From Gambelia wislizenii (Eukaryota > Chordata > Lepidosauria > Squamata > Crotaphytidae): a stretch of DNA of 64,000 nucleotides. The stretch lies in the NCBI GenBank assembly GCA_030847615.1, contig JAUMIR010000003.1, positions 76,022,001 to 76,086,000 on the forward strand, given 5' to 3'. The notes beneath the pieces are model-generated. The model made no database searches. It was not told the DNA's origin and worked only from the letters and a program-made list of their open reading frames with translations. Both the position numbers and the translations under genes were made by a program. Below, one piece after another: positions 1 to 12,700 of this stretch; within the stretch, counting starts at the first letter, position 1, and each line of letters begins with the position of its first letter.

Positions 1-620
1 CATCCCTTCCTGTCTCTTGAGGGCAAAGCTGTGCAATCTTATTATGCTATAGGGTATATAAAAAGCATTTTTGGCTCTTGCTACAATCAGTGGTTAACAG
101 TAGTTGGCTGGCCTTGCTGGTCACACCAGAGTCCTCTTAGTCCTCAGCTCCTTTTCTTATAGGCAAGCTTTCACTTACATCCTTTCCATTGAAGTTTTGG
201 GAGGGAGATGAGTGCCACTGCTTTAAGGCTCACTAAATGCCTTGAAATGTTTGTTTAGAAGATTTATAACCTGCCTTTTCAGATTCAAGGCAGATTAGAA
301 TAATCTGTATTACTAGAAACACACTGATCTCAGTGGATGGGTCCAACAGCCCTAGATCTCATGGTGAGTGGATGGGGCCAAAGTGTGCAGATTATTTTCA
401 CAGCTGCAGTCCCAAGGGAACTAGTAATTTGAGCTGTGTTCTGTCTAGTGGGGCAGGGGGTGGGAGCAGCCTCCTTACAACTTCTTTTCCAGTGGCCATT
501 GTAAAGCCAGGATAGTCTTCCTGGAAGGCAGGGGATCTGCCAGTGACCCTTGGTCCTCTGGGTGATAGAAAATGTTGGGATCTGTTTCCCTTCAGTTATA
601 AATATTTTTCTTTATTCCAG
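1..620 (+). other. OGA intron 5 (3' part)
   Basis: AT-rich sequence up to the exon 6 acceptor. I see no repeat family or gene in it. Confidence 0.6.
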
Positions 621-719
621 AATATTGTGGCACTTTTTGCTATCCAAATGTTGCTCAGTCTCCTTATTTACGAACCGTTGGAGAAAAACTGTTACCTGGA
701 ATTGATGTGCTATGGACAG
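621..719 (+). CDS. OGA: OGA exon 6
   Basis: The acceptor is tttattccag (ends 620) and the donor gtgagt (720). It reads in phase 2, starting at the codon of human Tyr219 (YCGTF), a residue lining the GH84 active site, and ending VLWTG. Confidence 0.93.
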
Positions 720-3700
720 GTGAGTATTGTGTTCTTTCCAGGTTGATTTAAATGAAGATCACACATTAAACTTAGCTTTCATATTAGTCTGATCTATGAA
801 TAGTTTTATAACCATATTTTGTTTCCTTTCATTTTCCAATTATAATTGTAGGTCCCAAGGTAGTATCTAAAGAAATTCCTGTGGAATCCATTGAAGAAGT
901 TTCTAAGATAATTCGCAGAGCTCCAGTCATCTGGGACAACATTCATGCTAATGACTATGATCAGAAAAGACTGTTTCTTGGGCCATATAAAGGTCGATCT
1001 ACTGAACTCATCCCACGTTTAAAGGGAGTCCTGACTAATCCAAACTGTGAATTTGAAGCTAACTTTGTTGCTATTCACACCCTTGCAACCTGGTACAAAT
1101 CCAACATGAATGGTGTGAGGAAAGATGTTGTGATGAGTAAGTTGATGTAAACTATCTTGTGAAACAATGCTTATAGAATATTTTGTATCCCAAAGTGAGA
1201 TTTCCACTACAAATCAAATGGTTTACTTCAGAAAACATGTTGCAGACTGACATAAGCAGGCACCTACATTAATATCAAGAGGTGAGAATTTGATCATTCC
1301 TGTTTAAAGCAGTGTCAATGAGGTAAAAAATTCATTGTAGGATTTGTGAATATCTAGCTCTTTGGACATTGTAATACTATCAAACCCACAGGTGTCAGTG
1401 GATATGGCAATAGAACTAAATATCTTTAAAAGCCTTCCTGAGCCCCAGATGCTCAAGTTATGCTAAAGAGCAAAAGATAAAGAAAGCATAGATTGAGTTT
1501 TCAAAACAAAAGCATTGAGAGAGAAAGAGAATAACATAGAATGTAAAAGGGGAAGAAAGGAATCAGTGAACAAAGTATAAATGCTCTTGTCCTGTAGTTT
1601 GTTTTTAGAGTTGAATGCTGGTCCAAAGTACCACAAAACTGATTAGTGCAATCATTTAATACACAAAAATGCAGTTTGGAATTTCCTAGGCCTTTCAGTA
1701 TCCAGCTAGATTTTGTTATCAATGTATATACCTGAAGAATTACTGAAATGCTTAAATTAATTTGTGTGGAAAACATCAAATTGTGTAGGTGCTAGAATTG
1801 TTAACTTGAGCAAATGTCAACCCAACCCAACCCATTGCTGTATTATATGGCCAGGTTTTGGTAATTACATTTCAGTAGCAAGGCCAAACCACAGAACTTG
1901 CATTAACTTATTTTAAAAGAATGCTAGCTGAAATAATTTTGTTGTACAATTCTCAGGCCTTGATAAGTTACAAAACTGTTTATTTTCTTCTTTAAATGAT
2001 ATCCATAGCATTCTGAACCTTACTTGCCGATAATATACTCTTTTCTTAACATTCTGTACAGCTGACACAGAAGACAGTACAGTTTCAATCCAGATTAAAC
2101 TGGAGAATGAAGGGAGTGATGAAGATATTGAAACAGATGTTCTCTATAGTCCACAGATGGCCTTGAAGTTGTCACTAACAGAATGGCTCCAAGAATTTGC
2201 AGTACCTCACCAGTACAGCAGTGAGTGAGATCTATGGTTTTATCACAACTAAAGCATTAAAATGAATGCTTTATGAATTCTTAAAGGACATGTGGCTTTC
2301 AGACCCTCAAAATAAATTACAAAAATGATATCTGCCAAACATTCCTGGTGCAGCTTCAGTTCCATAAGGCACAAAAATCATCATTTTAGTTTTTAACCAT
2401 TCAAAATTATGCCTGGGTTTATATTGTCCTGAAAATGTTGATGGAATGGTGTTTTAGCGTAAGCAAACATTGTTTGTTTATGGTAGTAAGTCTTTGTATT
2501 AGTACCCTGAAGGAGAGAAATACATAACAGTGGACTACACTGCCTTGAAGTGTGGTGGAGTCTCCTTTGGAGATTTTTAAACAGTGGCCATGAGTTGGCA
2601 GTGCTTTGATTCTGTGTTCCTGCATTGCAGGGGGTTGGACTGGATGACCCTCGTGGTTTCTTCCAACTCTATGATTCCGTTTTGTCAGCCATGTTCTTTA
2701 ATAACATGTAATTATTACTTATCATAGCATTCATTTTTGCTGACGAAGTAGGTATAAATTCCACTACTTCAAAGATCACCCTAAATACTGATTTGAACAT
2801 TAGATTTCTTTTCCAACATGGAGAAAACCTTTGTTTATGAAAATCTGTTGCATTGTTGTGAATTTCACAGTTGCCTCTCAGGCTTCTTCAAAACAGGTGT
2901 CATTGTGACAAAATATGACATTTACATGATTTTAGACATGTTGGAGCATGTTATTTGTAAGCAAATTGTGTAAACCCATGTAAATGGGTAAAGGTTTCTG
3001 TGAAATAGCTCAGAGACTGATTTGAAGCTTCCTGCTTTCTCTTTGTTTACAGGTAGGCAAGTGGCTCACAGTGGGGCTAAAACAAGTGTTGTGGATGTTC
3101 CTTTGGTTGCACCATCTGCTTTAAATTCTACCACTGTAGTTACCACAGTTTACCAAGAGCCTATAATGAGCCAAGGGACTGCATTGAGTGATGAGTCTCA
3201 GGTTCTGGTCAAAGAAGAGGAGGAGAAGAAGCAATTGGATGAGGAACCAATGGACATGGTAGTAGAAAAGCAAGAAGATGCTGATAAGAATATCAATCAA
3301 ATATTGACTGACATTGCTGAAGCAAAAATGTCGGAGGAGCTAAAACCAATGGATACTGATAAAGAGAGCATAGCTGAATCAAAATCTCCTGAGATGTCAA
3401 TGCAGGATGATTGTGGTAGTGATGTTGCGCCTATGCAGACAGATGAGCAAATGAACAAGGAGCAGTTTGTGCCTGGTCCCCATGAGAAGCCATTATATGC
3501 AGTAGAGCCAGTGACTCTGGAAGATCTACAGTTACTTGCAGACTTATTCTACCTCCCATATGAGCATGGGCCCAAAGGGGCACAAATGTTACGAGAGTTC
3601 CAGTGGCTCAGAGCAAATAGTAGTGTTGTCAGTGTGAATTGCAAAGGAAAGGACTCTGAAAAGGTGAGTGGATGCTTTATTTTATATCTATGGGTTTTTT

Positions 3701-6700
3701 AAATATTAAAACAGAATAACAAAGTAAATGTATCACTGACCTGAACATAACCTGTATAAAACATATTCAGGAGTAGCTGTGTTGGCCATGCAGCAAAATA
3801 CAACAAAATCCATAAAACAGTGATACCTTTATTGAGCCAACTAAAATGCACAAAATACATCATGCAAGCTAAAATGCTTATATAAGGATTAGTAGATTAT
3901 GCATGTTAATTTTTATTATTATTTTGGATGAATGAAAACACTCCTTGGTCACACTTTCTCTAAACACAGAAGTGATGGATAATAAAACAATGACAGACTA
4001 GTCCCAGTGTCTCCATGAACCTTGCTTGTAGGAAAATCCAGTGTGTGGAATTTATTGTGGATCTTTAGTCGTTTTATGACAACCTTTTGACTTCAAAAGT
4101 GGAATGTAAATATTTGAAAGCATAAATGTGAATCTTCTTCATTAGATTGAAGAATGGCGTGCTCGAGCTGCCAAGTTTGAAGAGATGTGTAACTTGGTGA
4201 TGGGCATGTTCACTCGCCTTTCCAATTGTGCCAACCGGACAATCCTCTATGATATGTACTCATACGTCTGGGACATCAAGAGCATCATGTCAATGGTGAA
4301 ATCTTTTGTGCAGTGGCTAGGTATGTGCTTTAGGAACCAGTTACAGTTGTAACTAGCATATATGATTGTTTCTTGTTAGCCCACGGGGAAAAAAAAGAAA
4401 CTGTCAAGTGTTTTGAAATTATGGTCTGTTTGACCTTAAATCCTTTCCCCATTTCTATTCATGCTCACTATTCTTGCTTCACTATAAGACCTGCACCAAA
4501 AGTAATAATGGCCATAAAGTGAATATTTGATCTTCGAAGTTTTTTCCTTGGGCTAATGAACCTAAACATTGATCTCTGAAACGTAAGTGTTGACTCAAAC
4601 TGAATGCACACTGGACTATATCATGCAGTACTTCCTGGCCTTGTTGCAAAATTGGAAATGACACTATGAAATGTGACTCTACTGTAGCTGTCTGCTGCTT
4701 GCTCTGTCTCAATAACATTATTGCTGTCTTCAACAGAACAATTGCAGATGTGACCTTTCAGTGGGCCTGGCCAAGAGGGAGCCGAGCCTCCTAGCCCTTT
4801 CTCTGCGCATGCGAGCTTTAGCATAAGGCTATTCTGGTGCAAAAGTGATTTACTTTGACAATTGCAGGATGCTTGATTTGGGGCAAGGGTAAGAAATCTC
4901 AGAGCTCTAGTCTGGTTTCACGCTAGGCTGATGATCTCTGAAGAAAAATGGAGAGCCCTTTTTTGTCTGCAGCCTTTTTAAAATTATCTCATTTTTTAAA
5001 TTTTTTTGGAATAGCACCAGCATGGCCTGGGTTCCTCTAGTGACTTCATTTCACTTTCAGGTTTCAATCCAGCTGTAAGGAATATGCTGTGGACTTGCTT
5101 GATGTACACAGCAGGCAGCAAAGCTAATGGTTTCCTGTCACAATTTCTGTAGTTGTCACAAACATCATAGTAAACTCATTCCACAATACTGGATCAGCCT
5201 ACAGTTTCTAGATCACTTAAATTGTTACATATTATATATAGTTAGTAGGAAATTATATATGTTTACAGTCTTGGGTTAGTTTCCAGGTTATTTGAAATTG
5301 CATTTAGTTGATATTCAGCAGAAGACTTCAGAAGAAGACTTAGAAATTCTAGCAGAAAAAGTGAGGGCTTGGTGTCTACAGCACTTTTATAGTAGGAATA
5401 TTTCCTCCACCTAAATAAAGGAAATCATTCAGAATTTGAAGCTTAGAATAGGTTAGTGGACCAACACAGACTTTCTGGTGAGTTCTGTCTTTCACCTTTC
5501 CCCTCAAGCTGAGTTGAGGGATCATAGCATACAGGAAAGGAACAGAAAAATAATATCAGCCAATTGCTACTGCAAGGCTATCAGCCCCTGTGGTAAAGCT
5601 GGGAAACGAGGCATCACTTAGTTATAAGTTGTGTAATTATTGTCTACAGATTTAAATTTTTATCATTCCTAAAGCCCAAAAATGATTTTCTGCCTACCCT
5701 TTAAATATAGAATGTTCTGCTGAAACAAGGCCAGTGACATTTCAAGGCTTAGAAGCCAAAGAGCATGTCTAGAATCACTGAGCAAAACTTCAGAAGTACT
5801 TTAAACCAATTATATTAATTGAGATACATACACAAAATGAAGCAGGAGGTGGGAGGGGAGTGAGGCTAATTACTTAAAGATTGGCACTGTTATTTGCTAA
5901 AGTTTAGTGGACTTTCGCAGACACTTCAAACAGATTTCAGCACTGAAGCAAAAATAAGACCCTATTTTTTACTTTTAGGAGAACAACAATTGATCAGTGT
6001 AAAAAGATTAAATATGAAAAGATAGGTAGAGATGTTTCTAACCCATCCCAGAGCCAATCACCAGAATTTCCAGAAATTAGTTTTCTATATAATCATACAT
6101 AAAAGATCTTGGCAAATAAATAGGCAATATTAAGCTGCAGATTCTTCCTGGAGTATGACCTTGAATCCCAGCTTGATGAACCAGTGATTTATGCTGTGAG
6201 GTTGATTTGTTCTTGGAACAAGAACTATTTTAACAGTTAGCAATTTTTAAAAGAAGAGATTGACTTGTTTCTAAATGTACATTACCCTACAACAGTCTAG
6301 TGTCCTTTGCCACCCAGTCTAGATTGGGTAAATCTGTTGCACCAAGTACGTCACATAATTGCTTAGGAATATACGTGTTTACAACTGTGACCTGTTTGCA
6401 GGCATGGCAAGGTTTCCCCATTTCATCTGAAATCAGTCATTCTGTCATAGCAAATTTGGGGGGCAAATGGTTAGTGTTCCATCTAGCAGAACGAATATAA
6501 GGTCTCCCAAACACATTAGGGCTGGCTTACCTCATTTTGAAGTAAGTAAGCTGATGTACCTTACTTTCTGAAGAGGGGACCCCTTTTGTATGTCCATTAT
6601 GTCCAGCATATAAAATTACCTACCTGAACTACTGCATTAAAAACAAAATCAAATGTCACTTGATGGGCCAAATATTTTTTTAAAGCTGTTTTGTGCTCAC

Positions 6701-9700
6701 AGGGGACTCACAGTGGCCTTCCAAAGAACTGATTAGGTCCATGACTATTCAGATTCAGCAGTGCTGCAGTATCAAATGATTTTCAACCCAATTATCAGGC
6801 CTCCAAAATTAAAATCCAAAGGTTTAAAGAGGATGATATCACATTTTACAAATAAAATCCCCACTCTAACATAGATGCTTTACATAAGATGTTTAACTTC
6901 AGTTTTTACTAAACTTTGTTAAACAGTAACAATTCATCTTATCAAATAAATATTTTTGGTGGCTTACATTCCCAATTGTGGTGCTTGTTATGGCTGCCAT
7001 AAGGGTGGCCTCGCTCAAGAGTATTTTTTGATCTTTGACACAGATCAGTAATAAATTTGATGCATTTTATACTTTACTTATATGTTTACCTTCAAATCTC
7101 CATAGTCATTGAATTGTTTTGGCTGAGATCTTGTCCTGTTGATGGCTGAGACAATGAACTTTAGTTGATGACATTACTTATTTCGCCATACAATGTGACT
7201 ATCACTCGATATAAATAGAGAGGAAAAATTACATCAGAGTGGTTTAGACGGTGAATGTTGATATGCAAAGTGGTCCACTGAAGGCTGATCTCCTTACCCT
7301 ATCTTTCAATCCAGCTAGCATTCAGTTTATATTACTAGTGTGGATAATACTACTATGGATTACTAATGCCTTCTACTGTCTTCTTCCCCAATGTGTGCAG
7401 ATGGGAGAATCTTCAGCACAAGCGTCTGCTGCTATTGGATGGACCACGCCAGATGCTTTCAGCGTGTCGTGATTAATAATTTTTAAAATGGGAAGGTTCT
7501 GTCTGTGAGGCAGCTCAGTTTAGGGGCAGTAGGCATGGGCTGAAGTCACATTTGCGCAGCGACTCAGGCATTAACTCTTGATTTTCATTCATACAGCTCT
7601 TCATTCATGCAGCTCTATAAAGTGTATAATAGTTGGAATGCTAGTTACAGTGTAGTCTCAAAGGAGAAGTACCCCAAGTTACCTGTGAAAGAGTATTGTA
7701 ACAGAGTCTCTCTACATGGGAAACTCTGAAATGGAAACAGCTGAAATTCAAACAAGCATGTTTGGAGCTATCTCAGACTTGCTATATTAAAGACTCTATT
7801 TCATAATTTGATGTTAAGCAGCAATATCCAGCTTGGTTCGCTTTGAGACTGCCTGGCTAGCATGACACATCTGACTGTACTGATCTGAGATTGTTACTTG
7901 AACAGGAAGTAGATCGCTCTCCACAAGAAGAAACAAACTTGCGCAGCTTATCTTATCAGAAGACTAGGTGGGTCACTTAATCTTCACATCAATTATTCAG
8001 CTGCCTATCCCCTCTCAAAGATGTTAGCTATGCTAGTTGGTTTTATAGTCGGATAACAGAACTGTTACCAAAGCCAAGCATTGATTAAATATTATAGCTT
8101 AGTTCTTAATAAATAGTACAGAGGGCTTTAAAGCCCTTAGTAAACCTGGCTGGCTGTGGAATTGTGGCATTCCTGACATAGTTGAGGGCGGGGAAAGTAA
8201 AATATTGTACTATAGACCATTGTTGCCTTTATTGGTAATGGGTGTATGCTGTATTGTGTGGTCGCAGTACATAAGTAGAGCCACACATGTGGGCAGAGAT
8301 GGTCTCTAATCTCTTTTATGAAAGAGACCTCCGTTTTGCATAGCTGTTTGGGCTATTTTATCTCATACCAAACCTAGTTTTCTGGCAAGATTCAACGAAT
8401 ATGAAAATGTGACTTCAGACAGGTCCAAGTATTTTTAAAGGGCTGTGATAATGGCGGATAACTAGGCATCCCTTACTGGGTGACTGTTTCCTTGTTCCAT
8501 AAAACTTCCCAGTGCTCTTACTGAAGAAAAAAACAGTGTGGCAAAGTTACCCTTTGTATGTCTCTTGTCACTGGGGCATCTCAGCAGTATTGGATTGTCT
8601 GCTGTCTAAGGCTCTCACTGTAACATTATTTTGGTTTTATTAATAAAAAGCACAGGCACCTAGGAAATATTAATTGACATTATTGCAGCCCTGCAGGTTC
8701 TTGGATTATAGCTCAGTTAGAGAGCTTTTCCCACAAAGTGTATGTTAGCTTGTTGGACATTTTAGTATCTCAGGACAATCCCCCCTCGTAACGTTCTCCG
8801 CTTGGATCTGATCTCCACAGGGTGTCGTAGTCAATCTTCAGCACAGTTCTTAAGTGGAGACCAAGAACCCTGGGCCTTTAGAGGTGGTCTAGCAGGAGAG
8901 TTCCAGGTATCAATATGAATTCACAACTGAATGACATTGTCTTTGTTTGAGAAATCTTTTATTGCGCATCTGAGGGCTGGAAGGCTTGGTCTGCCGAAGG
9001 CTTTCTGGTCCCAAACCCAAATAGCCTGACAGCTTTGTTTTTAAAATAATTTTCCTCCCATTTCTACAGTAATATCCCAAGGAGATGCTGCCATTCCCAC
9101 GCGCCTGCGAAGCGCAGCGGCTTTAGTTGTACTTTTCACATTGTTTCTTTGCAGGTCGCACAGCGTTTTTATCTGCGCCCGCAATTGCACAATGCGCGCC
9201 TGCTTGCCTGCCGATGAGAACTCCATGAGCAAAGAGATCATGTTGCTGTGTATTCTAAGGTTATCTCAAACCAAAATTGATAGTTCTGTTCCTGGGTAAA
9301 ACAATTGGCAAGTCAGTCCTAAAGATCTGTTTATTTTGTACTTTAATTTGCTCATGGATTTTTCAGGGGCTTACTTTCTTCCCCCTCACAGGTGCTCTCT
9401 GCGCACAGCCAATTGAGTCAGCATGTTGTTTTTGGGTTAGTGTCTCCTCTGGCCAGTTAACCCTCTTCAGACCAAACCTTTCCTCCAGACGTGGTTATGT
9501 TATGCTGAGAGCATAGATGAGAGAATTGGCAAAATAATGCTAAAGCAGAGTTTAATGTAAATTCTGTTAAGTTGTGTATCTTAAGAACTTCTGTTCAGAT
9601 AAAATGGCAGAGTGGTCCTTACATTTGTAAAGCCTGCAAAACCCTACCTTCCTCGGGGTTACCTGCAGTAGCAAAAATTAACTTGGGAATCTGCAATGCA

Positions 9701-12700
9701 CGCCCAAGAATATATTGCGTCTTGTTTCTCAAACACTTACACTGACTCTTTGTTTTCACAGCGTTTGCTGCCTATTGAAGGAGCAAATGATCTATTTTTT
9801 CAGCCACCTCCTCTGACTCCTACTTCCAAAGTCTACACCATCAGACCTTATTTTCCCAAAGATGAGGTAACCCAAATTCACTGGCCATTCTTGTACACAA
9901 TACTGCTGTTTGGAAGGATCATTGTTGGTGTCTTTAAGTATGTCTTTTGAATGCCTTAGGGCCTTCACACTACTGCATGACATTATCATTCTTCCGCTGT
10001 TCTTTTGTTCTGGTCCTGAGGGAGACTGAGGTAAACCGTCTTTTTGCTAATGGGTTTTTCTGTTTAGCAAAAAGATGTGACTTTACCTCATTCTCCCTCA
10101 GAACTGGAATGAAAGAATGACAGTGTCCAGCAGTAAGGCAGCACAGAAGACAAAATCTTCCTGCTGTGCTGCCACTTTACTTCAGAGTGTGGTAAGCCCC
10201 TTAGGTGTAGGAAAATATAATGTTACTATAAAGTTGAATGACTCAGTCTTGGTTCAGTGCAAATTACTAGCAGACTCAGATACTATAGAAAATACTTTTC
10301 CTAATTGCTCTCTGTGTAGTTACTGAGCCTCATTCTAGAAAAGAATGTAAATGAGCAATCCATTGATCCCTCAGTCCAGTTTTCTGTCTTGATAACACTT
10401 CAAGTTAAACAGGGTTTACCATTAAATAATGCAGTAATTACTATAAAACCTCTAACATTCAGAGAGAGCCTTATTCTTTCTTGTCTTATATGAAAAATTC
10501 TACCTCCGTTTTATACTTAATAAACTAAGGCTGTAGTCGTCTGCACACTTTGGATTGAAGCTCTTTGAACAATGTGGTACATACTTTATGTAAACAGTTA
10601 TAGAATGGGCTACTGGAAAGTGACTATTTTTCCCAGCTCTACTCAGCATGTTAGGGCCAGTAACAAATTTCTAGGATTCTAGCTTTTTGTTTTGAGAGAG
10701 AGAGAGAGAGAGAGAGAGAACAAAATTAATGTGGCAGAATAAATGTGACAAGGACAGATTCAATACCATTGTTTTTCAAATACTTAAATATTTGTATCTC
10801 ATGTACTGTAGTTTCATTTTTTCCAAAGCAAACTATTTTTGCTGCTGTTCTTGCCATACATTTTCATTAGATAATCTGTTTTAATGGATCGAGTTAAAAA
10901 TCCTGTCTTGTACACCATAATAGCCTGTGTTTTGTGCCAAGGATCACTAAGTACTGTACAGTTAAAAGGGGGTGATGTAATCCAAATACATCTAAACTTA
11001 AACTATTTGGTGACAATACAAGTTCTCAAAAGTATTGTTGGGAACTTCTTGATCTTCTTCGTGGTCTCTGTGAATCACACAGCTGGGTTACTCCTGCGCC
11101 TGCGCAGAGCTTCGGAACCTTCTAGAATCGCTAGGCAGAATGTGCTTTGATACATTTTTGGCAGTAACTCCGCCCATCCTAACGGTCCCTTATAAGGGCT
11201 TCCCGCCTAAAATCCCCTCCAGTTCCTTTCTTTCCGCCGCGTTAGCAGCTTGAAGGAACCTCTGTTCGCTAGTGCTTTTCTCTTGAGATCTCTGGTTTGA
11301 CTTGGCTTCACTTTCTGACAACGTTTTCTCTTTCTCCTACTGGTTTTGGTATTTGGTTTCTGATCACAATGTTTTTTGACCTATTTCTGGCTTTAACTAC
11401 GACTTTGGTATCCCCTTCGGCTTTGGTATTACCTCAGATATCGCTACTGACCTCGGACTGGCTTTGATGACGATTCCTTCTTGGTGATTATTGTTGTTGT
11501 TATTGTTACCGGAAACATGTCTGGCAAAGGAGCTTTCAAGCGCTGTGTTATTTGCCAAGTGAAACTTCCTGCTGCGGACAGTCATTCCCACTGCCTAATC
11601 TGTTTGGGAGAGGCTCACAATGTCGACGCATGCGTCCATTGCAAGGCGTTCATGCCTCAGGCCCGAAAACATAGGCTTTCGTGCCTAAAATCTTTCCTTT
11701 ATGAAAAGGCCTTGCTCCCTGCCTCTGCCCCAGCCTCCGCCTCTGTGTCGGCTCCCCCTTCTGAGCCTCATGGTCGAAAACGATCTCGTTCTCCTCCATC
11801 CACTGAGAGAAAGAGTCGTCGGTCACAGAGTCCGTCCAGGCGCCGTTCCACTGCGTCTGATCCCAAAGCTCTACACTCTTTGCTTCGACGTGCGTCGTCG
11901 GACCCGACTCGGGACCATGCGACACCGATTCGAGAGCCAGTTCCTTCTACATCTGGAGAGGCCGCTCGTAAGACGACTCCATCAGCCATCAGGACTCGCC
12001 CGTCTGCTGACCCTGTTCCCTCCTCTGAAGAAAAAGAGGAAAGAGAAGCATGTCTCCAAACATGGCGATGGGAAAGCTAAAGAAAAGGCTAAAAAATCCA
12101 ACCCTATGGAGCGCGCCGTCCCTGAAGTTTCTCCTAGTCACCTGAAAGGTGTTGAGGGCACCTTTGTACAACCATTGCCGGTGTCCATCACTGCGAAGTC
12201 CGAATCTCGACGCTCACGCACCCCGTCAATACGACTTGAGGAAGTGACAGTTGAATCTCTACCCTCAACTGATGTTGTGAGACCCCCCTATGCACCTTGA
12301 CACGTCTCCAGCTCTGGTCATGTCTCGAGCTCAGCTGCTGGAGAGACAGTCATCAGATGTGGAGGTGGAGATTATTGAATCCGAGCAGGTACCCAAAAGC
12401 CATGTACCCATCATCTCGGGAGACATCCCGGCATACTCTGCCTATGACTTAGCTCGGTCTATTTTCAGGGCAGGCCTCAGCTCACCGTCGGGATCGCAAG
12501 TCTTCAACCGCAAGTCAAGTACCGCGAGGCACCCGATTGCTCAATCCCCACATCTTCTCATTTTGGATGTTGCGACTACAAGAGATGCTGTGACACAGGT
12601 CTCTCCTCCTGAGCACCGCCCTTTACCTCGCGCCCCTCCAACCCCGCAACCTCGTTCCCCCACACCAACTCGGCCTCGCAGTCCCTCACCAGAGGGGTCG

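Noticed and set aside
7654..8180. Possible LTR in OGA intron 10
   Set aside because: AATAAA and a small palindrome are present, but no paired LTR, primer site or target duplication could be found.
11650..12171. Long open frames on both strands over the DIRS gag region
   Set aside because: They are by-products of the GC-rich coding sequence on the + strand; only the + frames match copy 2.
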